NCBI GenBank assembly: GCA_002774465.1
Contig: PEYH01000045.1
Coordinates: 3,115-31,388, forward strand
DNA from: Parcubacteria group bacterium CG08_land_8_20_14_0_20_43_9
Lineage (GTDB): Bacteria > Patescibacteriota > Minisyncoccia > Minisyncoccales > PEYH01
Reading direction: 5' to 3'
Length of the DNA: 28,274 nt
Part shown: in pieces, positions 1-7,667 of the stretch
Position numbering within the stretch: the first letter of the stretch is position 1
Layout: each line of letters starts with the position of its first letter
The notes under the pieces: model-generated
Seen by the model: only the letters and a program-made list of their open reading frames with translations
Told to the model about the DNA's origin: nothing
Database searches by the model: none
Made by a program: the position numbers and the translations under genes

Positions 1-226
1 GAAGCGCTAAGGGAGGAGTAAGATTGAAAAAGACAAATTCCAGTATCCTTTCAATCAGCACAAAAAAATGGCAAAGAGTGCAGGGAAGGCTTTCATTTAT
101 ATCGGTTGTGCTGGGGTCATCTTGGTTTTGCCCGCAAGGCACGAGTCCGGCTGCTGATGCTTGGCTGGCGATAGCAAATAGCCCCAAAAATAGTCCGATT
201 ATTAAAATTTTTGCAGTTTTAGTCAT
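1..226 (-). CDS. Mbov_0395-like pilin-like membrane protein, 3' part beyond window
   Basis: An open frame runs from ATG at 226-224 to the window edge, 75 codons without a stop, so the C-terminus is missing. The protein starts with a positively charged stretch and a hydrophobic signal segment (about residues 6-22), a likely signal peptidase site after ASQASA (residues 20-25), then a short polar segment with Cys31 and a CxxC (Cys49, Cys52) in the motif CTLCHFFVL, followed by the start of a second hydrophobic helix. This layout matches the small VirB2/TrbC-like or Mbov_0395 pilin-like proteins common in CPR genomes, usually with two more membrane helices (family knowledge). It lies downstream of tRNA-Arg(TCG) on the same strand, separated only by an A-rich repeat, and has no Shine-Dalgarno sequence. 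Function is inferred from the family: a secretion- or conjugation-type membrane subunit. Confidence 0.75.
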   Translation of the reverse strand, partial: MTKTAKILIIGLFLGLFAIASQASAAGLVPCGQNQDDPSTTDINESLPCTLCHFFVLIERILEFVFFNLTPPLAL

Positions 227-308
227 ATTTTTAGTTTTACATTTTTAATTTTGTTTTTACTTTACATTTTTAGTTTTACATTTTTATTTTAGGTTGCGAA
301 GCAACCGC
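227..308 (-). repeat. tRNA-Arg 3' repeat, copy 1: hairpin plus heptad A-rich tail
   Basis: Read on the minus strand this directly follows the CCA end of tRNA-Arg(TCG): GCGGTTGCTTCGCAACC, a 6-bp stem with a TTC triloop, then an A-rich tail written in 7-nt steps (AAAAATG, TAAAACT, AAAAATG). Nearly the same sequence follows the other two tRNA-Arg genes of the window. There is no U-run after the stem, so it is not a classical intrinsic terminator. Confidence 0.85.
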
Positions 309-385
309 TGGTGCCCCCGGAAGGATTCGGACCCTCAACCTTCGCGTCCGAAGCGCGACACTCTGTCCAGTTGAGCTACGGGGGC
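309..385 (-). tRNA. tRNA-Arg(TCG), CCA encoded
   Basis: Minus-strand cloverleaf of 77 nt. The acceptor stem is GCCCCCG with CGGGGGC, the anticodon stem TCGCG with CGCGA, the anticodon loop CTTCGGA gives TCG (reads CGA), and the T stem is GAGGG with CCTTC including one G-T pair. Discriminator A and CCA are encoded. It is transcribed away from cca, from its own promoter. Confidence 0.95.
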
Positions 386-393
386 CTGATTTA

Positions 394-422
394 ATTCTAT
401 ATTACCAATTGAAAAACCGCAA
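394..422 (-). promoter_or_regulatory. promoter of tRNA-Arg(TCG)
   Basis: On the minus strand TTGCGG (422-417), a 17-nt spacer, then TAGAAT (399-394). The predicted start is within a few bases of the tRNA 5' end at 385. This is a sigma70-type layout with five of six -10 bases matching consensus. Confidence 0.6.
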
Positions 423-445
423 GAATTAAGTTAGAATTGGAGAAT

Positions 446-1918
446 ATGAGTATTCCCATAGAGGTAAAGAAAATAGTCAGCGTCCTTGAAAATAAAGGTT
501 TTCAGGCCTTTGTGGTCGGCGGGTGCGTCAGGGATTTATTGCGGGGAGTTGAGCCGAATGACTGGGACATAGCCACTAATGCCAACCCAAAGGAATTGGA
601 AAAGATGTTCCCTAAAAGTTTTAGCGCGAATAAATTCGGCACAGTAACGGTTTTGACTTCAAGCAAGAAGGACAACTTAAAAGAAATAGAAATAACCACC
701 TTCAGGACCGAAGAGAAATACACAGACAAAAGGCATCCGGACAAAGTCAGGTGGGCGAAGACAATTGAGGAGGATTTGGCGAGGAGGGACTTCAGCATCA
801 ACGCCGTAGCGTTGAAAATCCAAAATCCAAAATCCAAAATCCAAAATCACGAGATAATTGACCCTTTTAATGGGCAGAAGGATTTGGAGCATAAACTGAT
901 TCGGGCGGTCGGCCAGCCGGAAGACAGGTTTCAGGAAGATGCTTTGCGCCTGATGAGGGCAGTGCGCCTTGCCGCTGTTTTGAATTTTGACATAGAAAAA
1001 CAAACATTGTCGGCTGTCAGGAAAAACGCCGGGCTTCTGGAGTTTATTTCCAAAGAGCGGATTAGGGATGAGTTTTTGAAAATAGTGATGTCCGATAATC
1101 CGGACAAAGGCATAGAATCGTTAAGAGAGACGGGCCTTTTGAAACATATCATGCCCGAATTGCTGGAGGGTTATCAAGTGGGGCAGAATAAACATCATAT
1201 ATATGAAGTGTATGAGCACGCCATCAGGTCTTTGCAGTACGGGGCAAAAGAGGGCTTTAATAAATATGTTCGCTTAGCCGCTCTTTTTCACGATATCGGA
1301 AAGCCCAGAGCCAAAGAAGGCCAGGGAGCGGATTCAACCTTTTACAATCATGAGGTAATTGGCGCGAAAATGGCAGCCAAAATTTTGGAGCGCTTGAAAT
1401 TTTCAGGAAAAGATATAGAAAAGATTGTTAAGCTGGTAAGATATCATCTTTTTTACTACAATGTTGGCGAAGTGCAGGAATCGTCAGTCAGGCGGTTATT
1501 GGCGAAAATCGGAGCAGAGAATTTTGACGAGTTGGTGCAATTGAGAATGTGTGATAGGATTGGCTCTGGCTGTCCCAAAGCTCTTCCCTATAAGTTAAGG
1601 CATTTTCAGTATGTAGCGGACAAATTAGCCCTTGACCCTATTGATGTGACCACCTTAAAAGTGGGGGGAGACGATATTATGGAATCTTTGAAAATAGGGC
1701 CAGGTCCGAAAATAGGAAAAATTCTCTCTGTTCTTTTAGGGAAAATTCTTGATGAGCCAGAAAACAACAAGAAAGCTTATTTGAAAAAAAGAATCAAAGA
1801 GTTAGGCGCTCTTAATGAAAAAGAATTGGAGAGATTGGTCAGCCGGGCTAAAAATAAAAGAGAGGAAATTGTGACCAAGAGAGACGAGATGACCAAGAGG
1901 AAATATTGGGTGACATAA
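446..1918 (+). CDS. cca: CCA-adding tRNA nucleotidyltransferase with HD domain
   Basis: Adds or repairs the 3'-terminal CCA of tRNAs in the cytoplasm. The N-terminal class II nucleotidyltransferase head shows the VVGGCVRDLL loop (Gly25-Gly26), the metal-binding pair Asp39-x-Asp41 (NDWDIATNA) and RRDF (113-116). A C-terminal HD domain carries LFHDIGK (His282-Asp283). At 490 residues it has the usual length of HD-containing bacterial CCA or poly(A) polymerase family enzymes. The in-frame ATG at 446 is chosen because the head domain begins at once and GGAG lies just upstream; a TTG at 437 would add three residues. The gene is needed here, since tRNA-Ala(CGC), Gly, Pro(TGG) and His in this window do not encode CCA. 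Oddity: residues about 124-134 (KIQNPKSKIQN) are encoded by a 7-nt tandem repeat of the same style as the intergenic repeats. CCA-adding activity, rather than poly(A) polymerase, is an inference. Confidence 0.9.
   Translation: MSIPIEVKKIVSVLENKGFQAFVVGGCVRDLLRGVEPNDWDIATNANPKELEKMFPKSFSANKFGTVTVLTSSKKDNLKEIEITTFRTEEKYTDKRHPDKVRWAKTIEEDLARRDFSINAVALKIQNPKSKIQNHEIIDPFNGQKDLEHKLIRAVGQPEDRFQEDALRLMRAVRLAAVLNFDIEKQTLSAVRKNAGLLEFISKERIRDEFLKIVMSDNPDKGIESLRETGLLKHIMPELLEGYQVGQNKHHIYEVYEHAIRSLQYGAKEGFNKYVRLAALFHDIGKPRAKEGQGADSTFYNHEVIGAKMAAKILERLKFSGKDIEKIVKLVRYHLFYYNVGEVQESSVRRLLAKIGAENFDELVQLRMCDRIGSGCPKALPYKLRHFQYVADKLALDPIDVTTLKVGGDDIMESLKIGPGPKIGKILSVLLGKILDEPENNKKAYLKKRIKELGALNEKELERLVSRAKNKREEIVTKRDEMTKRKYWVT
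815..848 (+). repeat. AAAATCC heptamer array inside cca
   Basis: Almost five perfect tandem copies of the 7-nt unit AAAATCC. Three units make 21 nt, or 7 codons, so the protein shows a 7-residue repeat (KIQNPKS-KIQN). The reading frame stays open. Confidence 0.9.
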
Positions 1919-2034
1919 GAATGAAAAATGAAAAATGAAAAAATAAAAATGACGGATAAAAATCCAAAAAGAAATAAAATTTTAATTTTACATTGTTATT
2001 TTCCGTTTTTCGTTTTACATTTTTAATTTTCTTT
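1919..2034. repeat. heptad A-rich/T-rich spacer between cca and tRNA-Pro
   Basis: It begins with ATGAAAA units repeated at 7-nt spacing (ATG at 1921, 1928, 1935) and turns T-rich after 1980 (TTTTACATTTTT style). The A-rich and T-rich halves are roughly complementary and could pair as a weak long hairpin. No gene is seen. Confidence 0.7.
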
Positions 2035-2108
2035 CGGGGCATAGTGTAGCAGCAACATTCACGATTCGGGTTCGTGCGACTCGGGTGCAATTCCCGATGC
2101 CCCGACCA
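2035..2108 (+). tRNA. tRNA-Pro(CGG), CCA encoded, atypical D and T loops
   Basis: The acceptor is CGGGGCA with TGCCCCG, discriminator A, encoded CCA. C1-G72 and A73 fit proline identity. The anticodon stem is CACGA with TCGTG and the loop TTCGGGT gives anticodon CGG at 2067-2069. The D stem is GTGT with ACAT, but the 7-nt D loop AGCAGCA lacks the usual GG pair, and the T loop reads TGCAATT rather than TTCNANN. All stems are paired, so it does not look decayed. Confidence 0.88.
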
Positions 2109-2117
2109 ATAATTTCT

Positions 2118-2618
2118 ATGAGGAATTTTTTTGAAAAAACATCATGGCCTTTTCCGGGGTCTAAAAAAGAAACAACGGAATTCGGTAAAGCGAAAAGAGA
2201 TATTTCGGTTTGCGAAAAATGCGGAGCTGCATTTTGGCAAAAATCGTGGCATCGCAGATTGGAAGATATCCCGGATTATGAAAAAGAAAACACTCATTCC
2301 GGGATTTGCCCCGCCTGCCAAATGATAGCGGACAATCGTTATGAGGGGGAAATCATCATTGAGAATGTTCCGGAAGAGAAAAAAGGAGAAATAGAAAACC
2401 TAATCGGCAATTTCTCCGAGACCGCTTTTAGGGAAGACCCGATGGACAGGATTATCTCCATTCAGACGGTGGCCAAGGGAATGTTGAGGGTTTTGACCAC
2501 CGAGAATCAGATGGCCCAGCAGTTGGCCAAGAAAATAAAAAAAACGTTCAAAGGAAAGGTTTCCCTTACGCATTCCAGAAGGGAATCTACTCTCCGCGCA
2601 AAAATCATTTTACCATAG
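2118..2618 (+). CDS. Zinc-ribbon protein, BCAM0308/NMD3-like
   Basis: A 166-residue protein with two cysteine pairs, CEKC (Cys32, Cys35) and CPAC (Cys64, Cys67), which should form one zinc ribbon, followed by an alpha/beta region (ENVPEEKKGEIENLIGNF, then TVAKGMLRVLTTENQMAQQL) that resembles the bacterial BCAM0308/NMD3-like family. Members are poorly characterised; the NMD3 link suggests RNA or ribosome contact but is only an analogy. The ATG at 2118 is taken because an upstream in-frame ATG at 2085 lies inside the tRNA-Pro gene. The start is 10 nt after the tRNA end, without a ribosome binding site, so this gene is probably co-transcribed with the tRNA and released when the tRNA is processed. 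Confidence 0.7.
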   Translation: MRNFFEKTSWPFPGSKKETTEFGKAKRDISVCEKCGAAFWQKSWHRRLEDIPDYEKENTHSGICPACQMIADNRYEGEIIIENVPEEKKGEIENLIGNFSETAFREDPMDRIISIQTVAKGMLRVLTTENQMAQQLAKKIKKTFKGKVSLTHSRRESTLRAKIILP

Positions 2619-2634
2619 GGGCGAAGATGGCGCA

Positions 2635-2663
2635 TTGACACCAAAAGCAAAAGAAGATACTAT
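2635..2663 (+). promoter_or_regulatory. promoter of the toxin-antitoxin operon
   Basis: A perfect TTGACA (2635-2640), a 17-nt spacer and TACTAT (2658-2663). The predicted start is near 2670, about 20 nt before the antitoxin start codon and inside the operator palindrome. Confidence 0.75.
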
Positions 2664-2665
2664 GA

Positions 2666-2686
2666 TTGTAATACAAATTATTACAA
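2666..2686. promoter_or_regulatory. operator palindrome of the toxin-antitoxin operon
   Basis: Perfect inverted repeat TTGTAATA (2666-2673) and TATTACAA (2679-2686) around a 5-nt centre, placed between the -10 box and the antitoxin ATG at 2691. Position and symmetry fit the autorepression site of a ribbon-helix-helix antitoxin; this is inference. Confidence 0.75.
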
Positions 2687-2690
2687 AATT

Positions 2691-2906
2691 ATGAGAAAAA
2701 TAATAAACTTATCAGTGCCGGCAGGAATGGCAAAATCAATTGACGATATTGTCGCCAAAGGCAATTATGCCAGCAAAAGCGAGTTTTTCCGCGACCTTTT
2801 AAGAATGTGGATGGAGGGAAAAATCTTAAGAGAGCTGGGCGAGAGCCGGAGAGAGCTGTCTTCCGGCAAGGGGCAGGTACTGAGAACTCTTAAGGATTTG
2901 AGATAA
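2691..2906 (+). CDS. Ribbon-helix-helix antitoxin
   Basis: A 71-residue protein. Its N-terminus MRKIINLSVPAGMAKSIDDI has the alternating beta strand and first helix of the MetJ/Arc/CopG fold, followed by the loop and second helix (NYASKSEFFRDLLRMWMEG). The C-terminal 25 residues are charged and probably wrap around the toxin. Antitoxins of this type neutralise the partner protein and bind the operon operator as dimers (family knowledge). The start is supported by the promoter and operator placed just upstream. It precedes the toxin by 13 nt. No Shine-Dalgarno sequence is visible. Confidence 0.82.
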   Translation: MRKIINLSVPAGMAKSIDDIVAKGNYASKSEFFRDLLRMWMEGKILRELGESRRELSSGKGQVLRTLKDLR

Positions 2907-2919
2907 AACCCTGCTTTTT

Positions 2920-3189
2920 ATGGTAAAAATTTTTTACTCAAGCAAGTTTGCTCGCGAATACCGCAAATTGCCTTTATCCGCCAAAAAGACGGCCGAAAAG
3001 AAAGAAAAGATTTTTAGAGAAAATCCTTTTGATTCAAAATTGAAGACCCATAAATTAAAAGGAGGATTGAGGGACTTTTGGTCTTTTTCTATTGATAGAA
3101 AGTATAGGATTATTTTTGAGTTCGCAACCGAAGAAAAGGTTTGGTTTCATTCTGTGGGGGCGCATGACATATATGGATTGTGGGAATAG
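2920..3189 (+). CDS. RelE/ParE-family toxin
   Basis: An 89-residue basic protein with the RelE/ParE superfamily pattern: N-terminal strand KIFYSSKFAREYRKLP, two helices, then a C-terminal sheet with LKGGLRDFWSFSIDRKYRIIFEF and the closing VWFHSVGAHDIYG. The R-x-Y-R-I-I-F strand and a late His-x-x-Tyr are typical of RelE/StbE-type mRNA interferases, but gyrase-directed ParE toxins share the fold, so the target is not settled. Its stop codon overlaps the first base of tRNA-Ala(CGC) by one nucleotide, so the tRNA may be co-transcribed with the toxin operon. Confidence 0.82.
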   Translation: MVKIFYSSKFAREYRKLPLSAKKTAEKKEKIFRENPFDSKLKTHKLKGGLRDFWSFSIDRKYRIIFEFATEEKVWFHSVGAHDIYGLWE

Positions 3190-3261
3190 GGCCATTAGCT
3201 CAGTCGGCAGAGCGCCGCACTCGCATTGCGGAGGTCGTCGGTTCGAATCCGACATGGTCCA
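3189..3261 (+). tRNA. tRNA-Ala(CGC), CCA not encoded
   Basis: The acceptor GGGCCAT with ATGGTCC contains the G3-U70 wobble pair that defines alanine tRNAs. The anticodon stem is CCGCA with TGCGG, loop CTCGCAT, anticodon CGC (reads GCG). T arm GTCGG-TTCGAAT-CCGAC. Discriminator A is followed by TTA, so CCA must be added by the enzyme. Confidence 0.95.
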
Positions 3262-3280
3262 TTATATAATTTTATTGGGA

Positions 3281-3748
3281 ATGTCGTTTTATAAATACAT
3301 ATTATTAATTGCCATTGCCTTGTTTTTGTGCCTTGCGGCAATTTTGTTTTCTATGGCTAAAAAAGAAAATAATTCAGTTAAGGAGATTTATTTTAGGGAG
3401 AGATGTTTTAGAGCAGAGGTGGTAGAGACAATGGAACAGAGAGCCAAGGGCTTGATGGGGCGGGATGATTTGGCGGAAAATCAGGGGATGCTTTTTGTTT
3501 TTCCGGAACCGGGGCTCTATGGGTTTTGGATGAAAAATATGCTGATTTCCATTGACATTATCTGGCTGGACAAAGATTTGGCCATTACTCATATAGAGCA
3601 TAGTGTCCCGCCCTGCGAAGCCGACCCCTGCCCGGCTTATAATCCGCATTCCCCTTCCCAATATGTTTTGGAAATAAGGGCCGGGCTTGCCCAAGAATTA
3701 GAAATGAAAACAGGCGATAAATTTTATTTCAAAGGCAATGGCGATTAA
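3281..3748 (+). CDS. DUF192 family protein, membrane anchored
   Basis: A 155-residue protein with an N-terminal membrane anchor or signal segment (about residues 5-24, YKYILLIAIALFLCLAAILF) and a DUF192 domain from about residue 40: the VVETMEQRAKGLMGRDDL opening, GMLFVFPEPGLYGFWMKNML with the conserved FWMKN, and the closing VLEIRAG. DUF192 proteins are exported or periplasm-side proteins of unknown activity. The ATG at 3281 is used; longer in-frame starts would read through tRNA-Ala. GGGA directly precedes the start. It overlaps yraN by 11 nt, so the two are translationally coupled. Confidence 0.85.
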   Translation: MSFYKYILLIAIALFLCLAAILFSMAKKENNSVKEIYFRERCFRAEVVETMEQRAKGLMGRDDLAENQGMLFVFPEPGLYGFWMKNMLISIDIIWLDKDLAITHIEHSVPPCEADPCPAYNPHSPSQYVLEIRAGLAQELEMKTGDKFYFKGNGD

Positions 3749-4115
3749 TACTAAGGAAATCGGAGATATTGGAGAAGAGATTGCAAAAAAGTATTTGCAG
3801 GGCAAAGGGTATGAAATTCTGGACAGGAATTTTTTCAAAACAGTTAATGGATTAAAAATCGGAGAAATAGATATCGTGGCCCGCAAAGAAGGCGCGATTA
3901 TTTTTTTTGAAGTGAAAACGCTGACCGGGGACAGGAGGTTTGCGCCTGAATCAAAGGTTAATTTTCAGAAACAGGAAAAGATATCTAAAATCGCCCAAAT
4001 CTGGCTCGATGAAAACAATATTCCGCCGGATTCTCCCTGGCAGATAGACGCGCTGGCAATAGTCCTGGATTTTTCTTCGCGCAAGGCCAGGGTCAAACAT
4101 TTTCAGAACATTTAG
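3738..4115 (+). CDS. yraN: YraN family endonuclease-like protein (UPF0102)
   Basis: A 125-residue protein with the restriction-endonuclease-like fold signature of UPF0102: GEEIAKKYLQGKGYEILDRNF, then GEIDIVARK (the E-x-D part of the active site), and FFEVKTLTG (the E-x-K part). All PD-(D/E)xK catalytic positions appear present. The biological role is not firmly known; a Holliday-junction-resolvase-like nuclease role is assumed from fold. Its start lies inside the end of the DUF192 gene, and the next promoter follows within 25 nt of its stop. Confidence 0.88.
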   Translation: MAINTKEIGDIGEEIAKKYLQGKGYEILDRNFFKTVNGLKIGEIDIVARKEGAIIFFEVKTLTGDRRFAPESKVNFQKQEKISKIAQIWLDENNIPPDSPWQIDALAIVLDFSSRKARVKHFQNI

Positions 4116-4138
4116 CCCCGTTTTTCAATAGGTTTCAC

Positions 4139-4166
4139 TTGACAGGAATCCTAGGATTGTTATTAT
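4139..4166 (+). promoter_or_regulatory. promoter of nusA operon
   Basis: A perfect TTGACA (4139-4144), a 16-nt spacer and TATTAT (4161-4166). Transcription would begin near 4173, leaving a leader of about 130 nt before nusA. Confidence 0.7.
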
Positions 4167-4226
4167 GAAAAAAGAAGGTCCAAGCAGTTGGGCCGTTTTT
4201 TCTGAAATTAATTTTGTTAACAAGGG

Positions 4227-4283
4227 GCGGTCAACAAGGCCGGGCCTCATAAAGAGACCCGGACTCCTTGACCCGTTGACCGC
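4227..4283 (+). promoter_or_regulatory. long leader hairpin upstream of nusA
   Basis: Outer stem GCGGTCAAC (4227-4235) with GTTGACCGC (4275-4283), 9 perfect base pairs. Inside it AAGG (4236-4239) pairs with CCTT (4266-4269) and CCGGG (4240-4244) with CCCGG (4258-4262), leaving two asymmetric bulges on the 3' side and a 13-nt apical loop. It ends 18 nt before the nusA ATG and has no U-run, so it is not a simple terminator. A regulatory role for nusA translation or transcription is inference. Confidence 0.6.
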
Positions 4284-4301
4284 TCGTTGATAGATAAAAC
4301 C

Positions 4302-5657
<1,356 letters not shown>

Positions 5658-5672
5658 CAACCGCAATCAACT

Positions 5673-7661
5673 ATGAATTTGGTCTATATTCCTCTTATCG
5701 CATCAATCATAGATATTTTATTTGTCTTTTTATGGATTCGCCTTTTAAACAAATTGAGTTCTGGCCAGGAGAATCTGCAAAAAATAGCCGGAGCCATAAG
5801 AGAGGGCGCCAGGGCTTTTCTCAAAAGAGAATTTAAAGTGATGATAGTTGTTTTTCTGTTGGCGGCAATCGTGCTGGGGATTCTGAATAAAAATGTTTTA
5901 CCGTCGATTGTCTTTTTGATAGGCGCTTTTATTTCCAGCTTGGCCGGCTATGTGGGGATGATGGTTTCCACCTTAGCCAATGTGAGAACAACGGTTTCGG
6001 CCCAAAAAAGCTTTCCCGACTCATTCAAGACCGCTATCCGGGGTGGACAGGTTATGGGCTTCTTGGTCGTGGGGCTGGGGCTTTTAGGGGTGATTATCCT
6101 GTGGATGGTCTTCCAAGATGTCAATCTTCTAATCAATTACGCCTTAGGCGCTTCTTTGGTCGCTTTGTTTATGAGAGTGGGCGGAGGGATTTTTACTAAG
6201 AGCGCTGATGTGGGCGCTGATTTAGTCGGGAAAGTGGAAAAAGGAATCCCGGAAGACGACCCGAGGAATCCGGCGGTTATTGCCGACCAGGTAGGAGACA
6301 ATGTCGGGGACATTGCCGGCATGGGCGCAGACCTTTTTGAATCGTATGTTTCAACGATTATTGCCGCCATGGTAATCGGAGCCGTGGTTTTCGGAACAAA
6401 AGGCATAATTGCTCCCTTGTTCTTGGCGGGAATCGGGATTTTCAGCTCTTTATTAGGCACATTTTTTGTGCGCGTTTCCAAAAGCGCCCTGCAAGAAGAG
6501 TTTTCCAAACAAACCGAAAGCGTAAGAAAAGCCATGGGAAGGGGCGTATTTATTGCCAATGTTTTGATGATTGCCGGGTCATACTTTTTAATAACTATTC
6601 TTTTCAAAAGCATCGGCCTGTTTTGGGCCATTTTGTTCGGGTTGCTTGCCGGCTGGCTGATAGGCAAAACAAGCGAATATTTTTCTTCGGAAAAAAGAAG
6701 ACCGACTCTTGATATCGCAGAGGCAGGGAACAGCGGAGCGTCAAGCGTCATAATAGAGGGCTTGATTGTGGGAATGAAGAGCACGGTTCTGCCCGTCTTG
6801 GCAGTAGGAGCAACGATTGTTTTGTCTTACCATTTCGCCGGGCTTTATGGCATTGCCCTGGCTTCTCTCGGCATTCTGGGAGTGTTAGGCATAAATCTTT
6901 CCACTGACTGTTATGGGCCTATTGCCGACAATGCCGCCGGTATTGCGGAAATGGGCGGTTTGGGAAAAGAAATCAGGCAAAGGGTTGAGGCCCTGGATGC
7001 CGTAGGAAACAGTACGGCTGCAATCGGGAAAGGTTTTGCCATTGGTTCGGCCGCCTTGGCCTCCTTGGCTTGGCTGGCAACCTACGCGCAAAAGATTAAT
7101 GTTGCCTCAATAAATCTTTTAGAGCCGAAACTTCTTGCCGGCCTGTTTATCGGAGCGATGCTTCCTTTTATTTTTTCTGCCCTTACCATGAAAGGGGTGA
7201 GCAGAGGGGCCTTAGAAGTGGTCAAAGAGGTCAGGCGCCAATTCAGGGAAGTGCCCGGGTTGCTGGAGGGTACGGCTAAAGCTGATTATCGTTCCTGCGT
7301 TGATTTAGTGACCAAAAGAGCCATCAGAGAGATGCTGGCGCCCGGGATTTTAGTAGTTATTATGCCGATTTTAATCGGGTTGACTTTAGGCAAAGAGGCA
7401 GTGGCAGGAACATTAGTCGGGGCCTTAAGCAGCGGATTCCTGCTGGCTTTGTTTATGGCAAATTCAGGAGCGGCTTGGGACAATGCCAAAAAATATATTG
7501 AAGCAGGCAATCTCGGGGGCAAGGGTTCCGATGCCCACAAAGCGGCAGTAGTCGGAGATACGGTTGGAGACCCCTTTAAGGATACAGCCGGGCCGTCGCT
7601 GAATATCCTGATTAAGCTTATCAGCGTTGTGGCCCTTATATCATTAGCCCTATTTACTTAA
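5673..7661 (+). CDS. hppA: Membrane-bound ion-pumping pyrophosphatase
   Basis: A 662-residue, many-helix membrane protein that couples pyrophosphate hydrolysis to H+ or Na+ export. The catalytic motifs are intact: DVGADLVGKVEKGIPEDDPR (about 178-197), ADQVGDNVGDIAGMGADLFE (about 206-225), CYGPIADNAAGIAEM (about 412), and GDTVGDPFKDTAGPSLNIL near the C-terminus. In the cation-site motif it reads GNSTAAIGKGF with Ala and Gly at the two diagnostic positions (about 450), which marks the K+-dependent subfamily; K+-independent enzymes have Lys there. Whether it pumps H+ or Na+ cannot be decided from this reading. It would scavenge pyrophosphate energy in a small fermentative cell. It sits 15 nt after nusA and 6 nt before the trigger factor gene, so the three are probably co-transcribed. 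Confidence 0.95.
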   Translation: MNLVYIPLIASIIDILFVFLWIRLLNKLSSGQENLQKIAGAIREGARAFLKREFKVMIVVFLLAAIVLGILNKNVLPSIVFLIGAFISSLAGYVGMMVSTLANVRTTVSAQKSFPDSFKTAIRGGQVMGFLVVGLGLLGVIILWMVFQDVNLLINYALGASLVALFMRVGGGIFTKSADVGADLVGKVEKGIPEDDPRNPAVIADQVGDNVGDIAGMGADLFESYVSTIIAAMVIGAVVFGTKGIIAPLFLAGIGIFSSLLGTFFVRVSKSALQEEFSKQTESVRKAMGRGVFIANVLMIAGSYFLITILFKSIGLFWAILFGLLAGWLIGKTSEYFSSEKRRPTLDIAEAGNSGASSVIIEGLIVGMKSTVLPVLAVGATIVLSYHFAGLYGIALASLGILGVLGINLSTDCYGPIADNAAGIAEMGGLGKEIRQRVEALDAVGNSTAAIGKGFAIGSAALASLAWLATYAQKINVASINLLEPKLLAGLFIGAMLPFIFSALTMKGVSRGALEVVKEVRRQFREVPGLLEGTAKADYRSCVDLVTKRAIREMLAPGILVVIMPILIGLTLGKEAVAGTLVGALSSGFLLALFMANSGAAWDNAKKYIEAGNLGGKGSDAHKAAVVGDTVGDPFKDTAGPSLNILIKLISVVALISLALFT

Positions 7662-7667
7662 AAACCA

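Noticed and set aside
24..248. Plus-strand reading frame of 74 codons
   Set aside because: It is antisense to a minus-strand frame (226 to the window edge) with a clear signal segment and the CTLCHFFVL motif, which is the better gene.
3092..3280. N-terminal extension of the DUF192 protein
   Set aside because: It would be translated through the toxin gene end and tRNA-Ala; the ATG at 3281 gives a normal anchor segment.
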